64,000 bases of DNA, from contig NZ_CP004387.1 in assembly GCF_000299335.2 (NCBI RefSeq), positions 1-64,000 on the forward strand, in the 5' to 3' direction. How positions within the stretch are numbered: position 1 is the first letter of the stretch; each line of letters begins with the position of its first letter. Below the pieces are notes generated by a model. That model saw only the letters and a program-made list of their open reading frames with translations. It was not told the origin of the DNA and ran no database searches. Of this stretch, positions 11,117 through 19,679 are shown piece after piece. This DNA comes from Isoalcanivorax pacificus W11-5. GTDB lineage: Bacteria; Pseudomonadota; Gammaproteobacteria; Pseudomonadales; Alcanivoracaceae. The position numbers and the translations under genes are program-made.

Positions 11117-12120
11117 TATTGCTCTCCCTTGGCACGTTGCGCCTGCTTGCTTTCCCGCACAGCCTTTGCATCAGCCTGCTGGGCGAGTTGTTCCAGCACT
11201 TCGTCTCTGAGATTGGCATCGGCCATCGGGAAACCGAGTGCCTGGCGTGCCTTGAAGTAGGCATCGGCCACCGCGCGGGCCAGCGTGCGCACACGCAGGA
11301 TGAAGCGTTGCCGTTCAGTGACGGAAATCGCCTTGCGCGCGTCCAGCAGGTTGAAGGTGTGCGAGGCTTTCAGCACATATTCATAAGCGGGCAATGGCAG
11401 GCCGGCCTCGATGAGCCGTGCGCTTTCGCGTTCGAACAGGTCGAACTGCCCGAACAGTGCCTCGACATTGGCATACTCGAAGTTGAACGTGGACATCTCG
11501 ATCTCGTTCTGCAGGAATACGTCACCGTAGGTGACCTTGCCAAACGGGCCGTCGGACCACACCAGGTCATAGACCGAATCCACGCCCTGCAGATACATGG
11601 CCAGCCGTTCCAGGCCGTACGTGATTTCGCCGGTCACCGGGTAGCAGTCAATGCCACCGACCTGCTGGAAATAGGTGAACTGGGTGACTTCCATGCCGTT
11701 GAGCCACACTTCCCAGCCCAGGCCCCAGGCGCCCAGCGTCGGGGATTCCCAGTTGTCCTCGACAAAGCGGATATCGTGCACACGGGTGTCAAAGCCAAGC
11801 CGCTGCAGTGAACCCAGGTACAGCTCCTGAATGTTGTCCGGCGAAGGTTTCAGCACCACCTGGAACTGGTAATAGTGCTGGAGGCGGTTCGGGTTTTCCC
11901 CATAACGACCGTCAGTGGGCCGCCGTGACGGCTGCACATAGGCACTGTTCCAGTTTTCCGGACCAATGGCGCGCAGGAAGGTGGACGGATGAAACGTCCC
12001 CGCGCCCACTTCCATGTCGAGCGGCTGCACGATCACGCAGCCCTGCTCGGCCCAGTATTGTTGCAGGGCCAGTATCAGGCCCTGGAAGGTGCTGATGTCC
12101 ACTTGCGGTTGAGCCGCCAT
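11116..12120 (-). CDS. glyQ: Glycyl-tRNA synthetase alpha subunit
   Basis: GlyQ carries the class II catalytic core that activates glycine. The ATG at 12120 is chosen because AGGATTGATC precedes it and the sequence then begins [16 protein letters not shown], like the family; longer frames upstream are not supported. The product is 334 residues, slightly longer than the common length near 300, because of a Gln/Ala-rich C-terminal tail. The conserved [19 protein letters not shown] and [17 protein letters not shown] segments are present. First gene of a four-gene operon. Confidence 0.97.
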   Translation of the reverse strand: MAAQPQVDISTFQGLILALQQYWAEQGCVIVQPLDMEVGAGTFHPSTFLRAIGPENWNSAYVQPSRRPTDGRYGENPNRLQHYYQFQVVLKPSPDNIQELYLGSLQRLGFDTRVHDIRFVEDNWESPTLGAWGLGWEVWLNGMEVTQFTYFQQVGGIDCYPVTGEITYGLERLAMYLQGVDSVYDLVWSDGPFGKVTYGDVFLQNEIEMSTFNFEYANVEALFGQFDLFERESARLIEAGLPLPAYEYVLKASHTFNLLDARKAISVTERQRFILRVRTLARAVADAYFKARQALGFPMADANLRDEVLEQLAQQADAKAVRESKQAQRAKGEQ

Positions 12121-12323
12121 GATCAATCCTGTTGCCTGGAAAAAAGTGTGCCCCGCCCCGCCGGGTTGATGGCGTAATGCCGCGTCTGGACCGGGAAAAA
12201 TCAAGCCGCCAAGTATAGCGTCAGCGCATGTCGGGTGATACCGGCGCTGGCGTGGGGCGTTGCGGCGAGGTAGCATTCGGCTGTCCATATGGTCAGTGTC
12301 GTTGTGCGTACAGGAGAACCGGA

Positions 12324-12902
12324 ATGAAGATGATCGAGGCCTGCCCCTGGTGCGGGGACGACCCGCTCTACCGCCGTTACCACGACGAGGAATGGGGCGT
12401 ACCGGTTCACGACGATCAGGTGTTGTTCGAGTACCTCACGCTGGAAGGTGCCCAGGCCGGCCTGAGCTGGATTACGGTATTGCGCAAGCGTGAGCGCTAT
12501 CGCGAGGTGTTTGCCGGCTTCGATCCGGTCAAGGTGGCGCGCTTTACGCCCGCGAAACAGGAAAAGCTGTTGCAGGACCCCGGCATCGTTCGCAACCGCC
12601 TGAAGGTGGAATCCACCGTGTCCAACGCGAAGGCGTTTCTGGCGGTGCAGAAGGAGTTCGGTTCATTTGACCGTTATCTGTGGGGCTTCGTCGATGGCAA
12701 GCCGGTGGTAAACCGGCCGCGTGGCAGGGGCGATGTCCCGGCGGTGACGCCGCTGGCCGAGCGGATCAGCAAGGACCTGAAGAAACGCGGTTTCCGGTTT
12801 GTCGGCCCGACCATCATCTATGCCTATCTGCAGGCCGTGGGCGTGGTCAACGATCACATGATCCAATGCCCGCGCCACGCGGCCTGCGCCGCGATGGTCT
12901 GA
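12324..12902 (+). CDS. tag: DNA-3-methyladenine glycosylase I
   Basis: Tag removes 3-methyladenine from alkylated DNA as the first step of base-excision repair. The 192-residue product starts at the ATG at 12324 behind CAGGAGAACC and shows the family's N-terminal [20 protein letters not shown] with a zinc-binding Cys pair, the catalytic-site segment [17 protein letters not shown], and the C-terminal [11 protein letters not shown] with the remaining zinc ligands. It is divergent from glyQ across a 203-base gap that must hold both promoters. Confidence 0.95.
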   Translation: MKMIEACPWCGDDPLYRRYHDEEWGVPVHDDQVLFEYLTLEGAQAGLSWITVLRKRERYREVFAGFDPVKVARFTPAKQEKLLQDPGIVRNRLKVESTVSNAKAFLAVQKEFGSFDRYLWGFVDGKPVVNRPRGRGDVPAVTPLAERISKDLKKRGFRFVGPTIIYAYLQAVGVVNDHMIQCPRHAACAAMV

Positions 12903-12906
12903 GGCA

Positions 12907-13635
12907 TCAGCCGCCAAAGATGGCGTTGATCACCTGGCTGCCGCGGCCGAGCGGGTCGCGGCGGATCAGCTGCTCTTCCTCGGCCATGCGCCCGAACAGC
13001 CCGTCCAGGCCCTGGTTGAGCACATACTGTTCCAGGTCGAGATTGAGGCGGTTGCTGACCGGCAGGGTGTTGTACACATCCAGCACCAGCCGGTACTGGT
13101 CATAAAAACCGACTTTCTCCAGGTTCTGCCGGATGATCGGCTGGTAACGCTGGCGCAGCGTGGACTCGGTCTGGCTGCGGAAATAATCGGTGGCGGCGGT
13201 GTCTCCGCCACGCACGATGCCCAGTGCATCGGTGATGCTCATCTCGCGGATGGTAGTGAGAAATACCTCCTTGGCTTCCACGGCGGCCTGCTCGGCACCT
13301 TCGTTCATGCGTGCTTCAAGCTTGTCGACATACTGGCCCATGCCGAACTGACGCAGGGTCTGTGTGACGGTATCCAGTTGCGACGGCAGCGTGATGCGCA
13401 GCGCGGGGTTGTTCGCGTATCCGCCCGGGGCCGATAACGCTGTGGTGGCGCGGTCACTGCTGAGCACCAGTGTCTGGCGGACGGCATTGACCAGCGGGGA
13501 GGCCGTGCTGCCGCCCTGGGTGCCGGTGTCGCCGGCCACCGGCCAGCCCTGCATGGACTCGCAGGCAGTGAGTATGCCGGCAAGGCAGAAAACGACCAGT
13601 ACGCTGGTCAGACGCGAAAAGAACGGCTGTGACAT
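12907..13635 (-). CDS. DUF4197 domain lipoprotein
   Basis: A 242-residue predicted lipoprotein. Residues 1-25 form a signal peptide ending in the lipobox LTAC, with Cys25 as the lipidation site. The remainder matches the DUF4197 pattern of helical periplasmic proteins (ALGIVRGGDTAATDYFR, LDLEQYVLNQGLDGLFG). The function is unknown. AAGGA precedes the ATG. Its stop codon lies four bases from that of the convergent tag gene, so there is no room for a terminator between them. Confidence 0.82.
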   Translation of the reverse strand: MSQPFFSRLTSVLVVFCLAGILTACESMQGWPVAGDTGTQGGSTASPLVNAVRQTLVLSSDRATTALSAPGGYANNPALRITLPSQLDTVTQTLRQFGMGQYVDKLEARMNEGAEQAAVEAKEVFLTTIREMSITDALGIVRGGDTAATDYFRSQTESTLRQRYQPIIRQNLEKVGFYDQYRLVLDVYNTLPVSNRLNLDLEQYVLNQGLDGLFGRMAEEEQLIRRDPLGRGSQVINAIFGG

Positions 13636-13739
13636 GTCCGCTATCCTTGTGAGACGAAGGCGCCCGGCCGGGCGTGATCAACCTGCTGCTACTATAAAGA
13701 CATTGGCCTGCATTGTGATGACCGGCGAAGGACTTTCCC

Positions 13740-14357
13740 ATGACCGATGACCGCTACCGTCGCCAGCATCAGCGACGGCTGAGCTATATGCCGTGGCTGT
13801 ATGCCCGGCTGAAACCGGCGCACCGTGCCTGGGCAGAGGCCTGGCAGCGTGCGCTCCAGAACGAGTTGATGGCGCTGGAGACGGTCCATATCGGCGCGCA
13901 CTGCTTTATCGCGCCGGAAGCCAACCTGTTTGCCGAGCCGGGCCGGGATATCGTGATTGGCGACTACAGCCAGATTGCGGCGGACGTGTTCCTGCATGGG
14001 CCGGTCCGGCTCGGCGCGCATGTCAGCATCAACCACGGGGTGAGCATGGACGGCGGCGCAGCGGGCATCCGTATCGGGGATCACACGCGCATTGCGGCGC
14101 GCTGCACGGTCTACGCCTTCAACCACGGTCTGTCGCCGGACGCATTGGTGCGGGCGCAACCGGTGACATCGCAGGGTATCGATATCGGCTGTGATGTCTG
14201 GATCGGTGCCGGCGTCGGTATTGTGGATGGCGTACGTATCGGTGACGGCGCCGTGGTCGGCATGGGCGCGGTAGTGACACGGGATGTGCCCGAGGGCACC
14301 ATTGTGGCGGGCAACCCCGCGCGGCCGATCGGCCGGCGTGAGCCGGACAAACGGTGA
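13740..14357 (+). CDS. Hexapeptide-repeat acyltransferase (LbetaH fold)
   Basis: The 205-residue product resembles maltose O-acetyltransferase and WbbJ-like enzymes. An N-terminal helical segment is followed by hexapeptide repeats (IGAHCF, IGDYSQ, LGAHVSINHG, IGDHTRIAARC, IGCDVWIGAGVGIVDGVRIG) that form a left-handed beta helix. The C-terminal GNPARPIGRR is the usual closing motif. Such enzymes O-acetylate sugars using acetyl-CoA. The substrate cannot be inferred, because the neighbours do not form a sugar cluster. AAGGA lies seven bases before the start. Confidence 0.82.
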   Translation: MTDDRYRRQHQRRLSYMPWLYARLKPAHRAWAEAWQRALQNELMALETVHIGAHCFIAPEANLFAEPGRDIVIGDYSQIAADVFLHGPVRLGAHVSINHGVSMDGGAAGIRIGDHTRIAARCTVYAFNHGLSPDALVRAQPVTSQGIDIGCDVWIGAGVGIVDGVRIGDGAVVGMGAVVTRDVPEGTIVAGNPARPIGRREPDKR

Positions 14358-14431
14358 TGCACCACTCGGCGCGGTGTCAGTGACACTGCCAGACTTGCCA
14401 TGCCGCGTTAAAAACCAGACAAGGAAACCGC

Positions 14432-16318
14432 ATGCAATCAGCTTCCCTCACCCGCCTGCTGGTGGCCCGTCGCTTTGCTCCCTATTTTTTGACCCAGTTC
14501 CTCGGTGCTTTCAACGACAACGTTTTTCGTCAGGCGCTGATTCTTCTGATCACCTCCGGGGTGGTCACGGCGGTGGCGCCGAACACGCTGAACAACATTG
14601 CACTGGCGCTGTTCATCCTGCCGTTCTTTCTGTTTTCTGCACTGGCCGGGCAGTTTGCCGACAAGTACGACAAGGCCCGGTTGATTCGCGGCATCAAGCT
14701 GGCGGAAGTCGTGATCATGCTGGTGGCGGCGGTGGGCTTCTACTTTGATGCGCTCTGGTTCCTGCTCGGCGTGCTGTTCTGCATGGGTTTCCAGTCGACC
14801 TGCTTCGGGCCGCTGAAGTATTCCATCATGCCGCAACATCTCAAGCCGACCGAGCTGGTGGGCGGCAACGCGCTGGTGCAACAGGGCACCTATATTGCGA
14901 TTCTGCTGGGCTCCATCTCCGGTGTGGTGCTGAACATGTCCGGCTCGGAAAGCTGGTGGGCGCCGGCGGCGGTCATCACCATTGCCGTGCTCGGCTACCT
15001 GGCCGCGCGCGCCATCCCCGCCGCCCCGGCGGCAGACCCGAGTGTCAGGATCAACTGGAATATTTTCAGCGAAACAGCACGCGTGATTGGCCATGCACGG
15101 GAAGTAAAATCGGTCTGGTATTCGGTGCTGGCCATTTCCTGGTTCTGGTTCCTGGGCGCGGCCTACACCACGCAACTGAAAGTCTACGTGGACAATTACA
15201 TCTTCGGCACCGAGATGGTCTATGCCCTGCTGCTGGCCACGTTTTCCATTGCCATCGGTGTTGGCTCGGTGCTGTGCGAAAAGCTGTCGGCGAAACGGGT
15301 CGAGCTGGGGCTGGTGCCGATCGGCTCCCTGGGGCTGTCGCTGTTCAGTATTGATCTCTACTTCTCCTACCAGGGGCTGGTGCCGCCGCTGGACGGTACG
15401 CTGATGTCGGTGGGTGAGTTCCTGCGTGACGGCGCCGGCCTGCGCATTGTGATGGACCTGTTCGGCATCGGCGTCTTCGGCGGATTTTACATTGTGCCGC
15501 TGTTTTCGTTTGTACAGTGGCGAAGCCGCCGCAGCCACCTGGCGCGGGTGATCGCCGCCTGCAATGTGCTCAATGCGTTGTTCATGGTGCTTTCTGCCGT
15601 GGCGGGGATCGTGGTGGTGGGCCTGCTGGATATCAGCATCCCCGGCTTCTTCCTGATCCTGGCACTGGCCAACCTGGTGGTGGCGGCGATCATCTATTCG
15701 ATGGTGCCGGAGTTCATGATCCGGTTCCTGATCTGGATGCTCACAAAAGTGATGTACCGCGTAAAACGGCAAGGTCTTGAGCAGATTCCGGAACAGGGTC
15801 CGTGTGTGCTGGTCTGTAATCATGTGAGCTATGTGGATGCATTGCTCATTGCCGGCTCGGTGCAACGGCCGGTGCGCTTTGTGATGCAGAAGCAGATTTA
15901 CGAGATGCCGTTGCTGAACTACATCTTCCGCACCGGCAAGACCATTCCCATCGACAGCAGGGAGCGCAGCCCCGAGGTGTACGAGCAAGCCTTTGTGCGT
16001 GTGAAGGAAGAACTGGCGGAAGGCAATGTGGTCTGCATTTTCCCCGAAGGCCGGCTGACACCGGACGGCGAGATTGGCGAATTCCGCGCCGGTGTGGAAA
16101 AGATGCTGGCCGACAGCCCGGTGCCGGTGATCCCGATGGCACTGCAGGGGCTGTGGGGCAGCTACTTCAGCCACCAGGGCGGCCGTGCGCTGGCCAAACT
16201 GCCGAAACGGTTGCGCGCACGCGTGGCACTGATCGTCGGTGCCCCGCAGCCACCGGAAACGGTCCGTGCCGCCGCCCTGCGGGATCAGGTACAGCAATTG
16301 CGCGGCGATCACGCCTGA
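14432..16318 (+). CDS. MFS transporter fused to acyltransferase (LplT-PlsC type)
   Basis: The 628-residue inner-membrane protein has an MFS half (about 1-425, roughly twelve membrane segments, beginning FLGAFNDNVFRQALILL as in LplT). The PlsC half has NHVSYVD near 463-469 and FPEGR near 537-541. LplT flips lysophospholipids inward and PlsC-type domains re-acylate them. The family's larger members add an acyl-ACP synthetase (Aas) domain, which is absent here: the gene ends about 85 residues after FPEGR. It probably repairs lysophospholipids using acyl-ACP or acyl-CoA made elsewhere. AAGGAAA precedes the ATG. Confidence 0.88.
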   Translation: MQSASLTRLLVARRFAPYFLTQFLGAFNDNVFRQALILLITSGVVTAVAPNTLNNIALALFILPFFLFSALAGQFADKYDKARLIRGIKLAEVVIMLVAAVGFYFDALWFLLGVLFCMGFQSTCFGPLKYSIMPQHLKPTELVGGNALVQQGTYIAILLGSISGVVLNMSGSESWWAPAAVITIAVLGYLAARAIPAAPAADPSVRINWNIFSETARVIGHAREVKSVWYSVLAISWFWFLGAAYTTQLKVYVDNYIFGTEMVYALLLATFSIAIGVGSVLCEKLSAKRVELGLVPIGSLGLSLFSIDLYFSYQGLVPPLDGTLMSVGEFLRDGAGLRIVMDLFGIGVFGGFYIVPLFSFVQWRSRRSHLARVIAACNVLNALFMVLSAVAGIVVVGLLDISIPGFFLILALANLVVAAIIYSMVPEFMIRFLIWMLTKVMYRVKRQGLEQIPEQGPCVLVCNHVSYVDALLIAGSVQRPVRFVMQKQIYEMPLLNYIFRTGKTIPIDSRERSPEVYEQAFVRVKEELAEGNVVCIFPEGRLTPDGEIGEFRAGVEKMLADSPVPVIPMALQGLWGSYFSHQGGRALAKLPKRLRARVALIVGAPQPPETVRAAALRDQVQQLRGDHA

Positions 16319-16365
16319 GCAGGGACAATCATGAAGCAGGTGTTTTCTGTACGGAGACAGGCAGC

Positions 16366-16725
16366 GTGAAGCAGACGGGTAGTCGTGACATGGCGCTGTT
16401 CTGGCGTGTACTGGCGCTGTTCTGCGCCGTGGCGCTGGCGGTATTGAGCCTGTGGCCGGCGGATGAACTGGTGCGCGTCGGCATGGGCTACATCAATGAC
16501 AAGGTGGGGCACTTTCTCGCATACGTTGCGCTGGCCTGGTTGCTTGGTTGCGGCTGGCCGCGGCAGCCACTGTGGCTGATCTGGCTGGTGTCATTCCTGT
16601 TCGGTGTGGCGATGGAATACGCCCAGTCGTTCACGCTTTCCCGGCAGTTTGACCTGATCGACATGGTCGCCAATGGTTCCGGCGCTCTGCTGGGCGTATT
16701 GCTGCTCTGGTGGCGTCGGCGCTGA
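16366..16725 (+). CDS. VanZ-like family membrane protein
   Basis: A 119-residue protein with four predicted membrane helices and the VanZ-like features NDKVGHFLAYVALAWLL and EYAQSFTLSRQFDLIDMVANGSGALLG. A GTG start at 16366 is preferred because GGAGACAG precedes it; an ATG at 16390 has no obvious ribosome-binding site. The function of non-resistance VanZ proteins is not known, and nothing nearby suggests glycopeptide resistance. Confidence 0.8.
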   Translation: MKQTGSRDMALFWRVLALFCAVALAVLSLWPADELVRVGMGYINDKVGHFLAYVALAWLLGCGWPRQPLWLIWLVSFLFGVAMEYAQSFTLSRQFDLIDMVANGSGALLGVLLLWWRRR

Positions 16726-16737
16726 CCGGCGCCGGTC

Positions 16738-17187
16738 TCAGGGCCCGCTCGGGTACTGACGGGCGCGGCGCTCCAGCGGTGCGATCTCCCGTGAGATGTC
16801 ACGCAATTCGTCCTGAATGGCGGTGCGGGTGTGGCCGCGCACGTTGCCCCGCTGCAGGTCCCGTTGCAAGCCATCGCGTTCAATCTGCAGCTGGCGCAGG
16901 CGGCTGCGTTCCCCGTAGCCGAGCGGGCCGTCGTTGCTTTGCCGGCGGGTGTCGGCGGTGGTGTTGTGACGCGCTGGCGGCGGCGCGCGGCGGGGTGCCG
17001 GCCGGTTTTCCATGCCGCTGATTTCGCCCAGTGGTGCGAGTTCTACCGGTTCGCCCTGCCCTTCGCACGGCTGATTGACGTAGACCATCTGGCCGTTCTG
17101 CTGGCATCGCCATATCTGTCCGGCCTGGCAGGCCAGGCAGCAGCCCAGCAGCGCGGGTATGAAGAGTGCGGAGATGGAGCGGTACAT
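16738..17187 (-). CDS. DUF4124 domain secreted protein
   Basis: A 149-residue exported protein. The ATG at 17187 gives a clean signal peptide (about 1-22, cleaved near CQAGQ). The mature N-terminus has the DUF4124 pattern IWRCQQNGQMVYVNQPC with two cysteines likely to pair. A Pro/Arg-rich linker and a charged helical C-terminus (about 95-145) follow. DUF4124 proteins are common in gammaproteobacterial periplasms and have no settled function. Convergent with the VanZ gene. Confidence 0.8.
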   Translation of the reverse strand: MYRSISALFIPALLGCCLACQAGQIWRCQQNGQMVYVNQPCEGQGEPVELAPLGEISGMENRPAPRRAPPPARHNTTADTRRQSNDGPLGYGERSRLRQLQIERDGLQRDLQRGNVRGHTRTAIQDELRDISREIAPLERRARQYPSGP

Positions 17188-17299
17188 GAGGCAGCGTCCC
17201 TGCTGAAAAATCCTGCTGCCAGTGTGCATGACCGACAGTGTATGACCAGACGACATTGGCGTCGGTATGTGTCAGCGATCGCCTACATCCGCTGACGGG

Positions 17300-18223
17300 T
17301 CAGCTCAGACAGACCGTTTTGCCGCGCGCTTCCTGGGAGTCGATCCAGCGCAGAATGCGCCCGCCCAGGGTCCGCTCCGTGGCGGCTTCGGCGATCCGGA
17401 CCGCCGCGCGCAACCCCTGGATATCGATCCCGGTATCCAGCCCCACGGCCTCCAGCAGATAGACCAGGTCTTCCGTGGCCACATTGCCGGTGGCGCCCGG
17501 TGCGAACGGGCAGCCGCCGAGGCCGCCGACGGAGGCGTCGAAACGGCGGATGCCGAGATCACAGGCAGTCCAGGCCAGTGCGCTGGCCAGGCCGCGCGTG
17601 TCGTGCAGGTGCACATAGAACCGTTCAGCGCCGTACTCGCTGATCAGCGGTGTCATGATGTCTTTCATCTGCTGCGGATGCCCGGCGCCGATGGTGTCGG
17701 CGATGGCCAGCTCGTCGCTGCCCGCCTCGATCATGCGGCGGGTCAGGTCAAGCGTGACGTCCACGGGCGTCGTGCCGTCATACGGGCAGGCAAACGCGCC
17801 GGAGATATAGGTGCGCGTGGCAATGCCGTCTGCGCGCGCGGCCTCAATGATCAACCGGCAGCTGTCGACGGCCTGTGCCAGGGACATGTTCAGGTTGCGC
17901 TGGTTGAAGGTGTCGGTGGTGGACAGCACCAGCGCCACGGTGGCGTAACCGGCGTCGCGCGCCAGCTGGTAACCTTTCAGGTTGGGCACCAGGGCGGTGT
18001 AGTGCAGGCCCGCATCGCGGGGCAGTTGCGTGGTCAGCGCTGCGGCATCAGCCATCTGTGGCACGGCCTTCGGGCTGACGAAGCTGACCGGCTCCAGGTA
18101 TCGGACACCGGCATCCACCAGTGCCCGTGCCAGCCGGGCCTTGTCCCCGGTGCTGACGTGTTTCGGCTGGTTCTGCAGTCCGTCGCGCAGGCCCACTTCA
18201 TTGATGATCACGCGCTCGCGCAT
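17300..18223 (-). CDS. Hydroxymethylglutaryl-CoA lyase family protein
   Basis: A TIM-barrel carbon-carbon lyase of 307 residues, starting at the ATG at 18223 behind GGGAGAG. It has the DRE-TIM signature EVGLRDGLQNQ near the N-terminus, the metal-binding HLHDTRG, and the catalytic cysteine loop VGGLGGCPFAPGATGN. HMG-CoA lyase splits HMG-CoA to acetyl-CoA and acetoacetate in leucine and terpenoid degradation. The usual leucine-pathway partners (liuABD) are not adjacent, so a related 3-hydroxy-acyl-CoA lyase role is possible. Confidence 0.87.
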   Translation of the reverse strand: MRERVIINEVGLRDGLQNQPKHVSTGDKARLARALVDAGVRYLEPVSFVSPKAVPQMADAAALTTQLPRDAGLHYTALVPNLKGYQLARDAGYATVALVLSTTDTFNQRNLNMSLAQAVDSCRLIIEAARADGIATRTYISGAFACPYDGTTPVDVTLDLTRRMIEAGSDELAIADTIGAGHPQQMKDIMTPLISEYGAERFYVHLHDTRGLASALAWTACDLGIRRFDASVGGLGGCPFAPGATGNVATEDLVYLLEAVGLDTGIDIQGLRAAVRIAEAATERTLGGRILRWIDSQEARGKTVCLS

Positions 18224-18315
18224 GCTGTGCTCTCCCGGAAGGGCCTGGCCGGCCCTGTTATGCTGTTCACAGAATGCTGACAAAGCCTTTTGAGGCTTGA
18301 TCAGGCTATCAGCAC

Positions 18316-18334
18316 AGGCTGCGACCAACAGCCT
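18316..18334. repeat. Hairpin repeat between the HMGL gene and yihY
   Basis: The 202-base gap 18224-18425 holds the divergent promoters of the HMGL gene and yihY and a stem-loop, AGGCTG...CAGCCT with a seven-base loop. Its stem matches the outer part of the hairpins at 19412 and 19621, and the nearby words GCTGACAAAG and GGCTATCAGC echo their flanks. It may be a decayed member of the same family. Confidence 0.4.
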
Positions 18335-18425
18335 GTCAAGCGGGCCAAGTCTGCCACTGCCGGGCGTCGGATGCATCTGCGGAGACTGGTAGACTCGGCT
18401 CCTGGCCATGCCGCAGGAGGCTGAC

Positions 18426-19334
18426 GTGACTGAGCACTGGAAGTACTGGTACCGCATCACCCGTGCTGCGCTGGAGAACTGGCTCGGCAGCCAGGCGATG
18501 ATCTATGCCGGGGCGCTGGCCTTCTTCACCCTGTTTTCCATTGCTCCAGTGGTGATTCTGGCGGTACAGGTGATCGGTATCGTCCTCAGTACGGATGCGG
18601 CAATGAACCAGATCATGGCCCAGCTGCAGGAAGCCATCGGTGCGGACGCGGCCGAGGCCGTCCGCGTTGCGGTGGAGGGTACGCAGATCAATCGCGGCGG
18701 TATCCTGCCGACGCTGATCAGTCTCGGCGCCATGCTGGTGGGGGCCACCACGGTGTTCGCCCAGTTGCAGCGGTCGCTGAACAACATCTGGGGTGTGATG
18801 CCGCGTCCGTCACGCAACACCCTCTTTCTGTTGCTCAAAAGTCGCGTACTGTCGCTGACCATCGTGCTGTCGATCGGCTTTGTGCTGCTGGTGTCGCTGC
18901 TGCTGAGCGTCATCCTGCGGGCGGTGATGACGTTCGCTTCCGACTGGCTGCCGATGCCGGGCTTTATTGCGGTGGGGCTCGAAACCCTGGTCTCGCTGGC
19001 TGTCATTACCCTGTTGTTCGCCACCATTTTCCGCGTCTTGCCGGACGTGCGCCTGACCTGGCGGGATGTGCGGCTGGGTGCGTTCATTACCGCGCTGCTG
19101 TTTTCGCTTGGGCGTTTTCTCATCGCGTTCTATCTCGCCAATACGGCGACTGCGTCCACCTATGGTGCGGCGGGGTCACTGGTGCTGCTGCTGTTGTGGG
19201 TCTACTACTCGTCGATGATCCTGTTGTTTGGTGCGGCCTTCACACGTGCCCACGCCGAAGCCCGGGGCCGGGTGATCCGCCCGCAGGCGACGGCGATCAA
19301 CGTACGCCGGACGCTGGTGGAAGAAGAAACCTGA
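18426..19334 (+). CDS. YihY/BrkB family inner-membrane protein
   Basis: A 302-residue protein with about six membrane helices and the YihY patterns MIYAGALAFFTLFSIAPVV near the N-terminus and STYGAAGSLVLLLLWVYYSS near the C-terminus. A GTG start at 18426 is chosen because a perfect AGGAGG lies five bases before it; the in-frame ATG at 18408 lies upstream of that site. The family was once called ribonuclease BN, which is now known to be wrong; its role is unknown. Confidence 0.87.
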   Translation: MTEHWKYWYRITRAALENWLGSQAMIYAGALAFFTLFSIAPVVILAVQVIGIVLSTDAAMNQIMAQLQEAIGADAAEAVRVAVEGTQINRGGILPTLISLGAMLVGATTVFAQLQRSLNNIWGVMPRPSRNTLFLLLKSRVLSLTIVLSIGFVLLVSLLLSVILRAVMTFASDWLPMPGFIAVGLETLVSLAVITLLFATIFRVLPDVRLTWRDVRLGAFITALLFSLGRFLIAFYLANTATASTYGAAGSLVLLLLWVYYSSMILLFGAAFTRAHAEARGRVIRPQATAINVRRTLVEEET

Positions 19335-19410
19335 ACCCGCGTCGGCTGAGCCCCAAGGTGGGTACGGGAAATCAATCGCTTGTCGCGCTTGATTTTGCTG
19401 ACAGCTTGAG

Positions 19411-19448
19411 CAGGCTGTTTATCAACAGCCTCAGGCTGCTGACAAACC
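19411..19448. repeat. 38-bp inverted repeat, left arm
   Basis: The 345-base gap 19335-19679 holds no gene. It contains two 38-bp arms in opposite orientation, 33 of 38 bases identical. Each arm begins with an 8-bp-stem hairpin AGGCTGTT-TATC-AACAGCCT (19412-19431 here), followed by CAGGCTGCTGACAAACC. The pairing, size and intergenic position resemble REP/BIME elements. There is no T-run, so an intrinsic terminator is unlikely. Confidence 0.75.
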
Positions 19449-19603
19449 TCGGCAGCCATTCTTCTACTAAAAAATTATCCACCCAGGGCAAAGAGTCGCT
19501 GTTTTTCTGGTGATAGCCTCCACTTGCATAGCCATAGGGCTGCAACCTGGAATGCGACCACCCACTTTTATATCGCCTCGAAGAGGTGATTCATAAAAAC
19601 AGG

Positions 19604-19641
19604 GGTTTGTCCTCAGTCTGAGGCTGTTTATCAACAGCCTG
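19604..19641. repeat. 38-bp inverted repeat, right arm
   Basis: Reverse-complement partner of 19411-19448. The core hairpin AGGCTGTTTATCAACAGCCT (19621-19640) is identical on the plus strand in both arms. The 155 bases between the arms are relatively AT-rich and show no coding sign. The arm ends 38 bases before the lipase gene, so it lies in that gene's promoter or 5' leader region. Confidence 0.75.
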
Positions 19642-19679
19642 TTAATATCAGAACACATTCAAATCCGGGGATCAGGCGT

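Noticed and set aside
14438-16312. 624-codon open frame opposite the LplT-PlsC gene
   Set aside because: The His/Gln/Asp-rich composition mirrors the membrane codons of the real gene, and it spans almost exactly the same interval.
19476-19485. TTATCCACC, a DnaA-box-like word
   Set aside because: A single imperfect match far from dnaA; isolated DnaA boxes occur often by chance.
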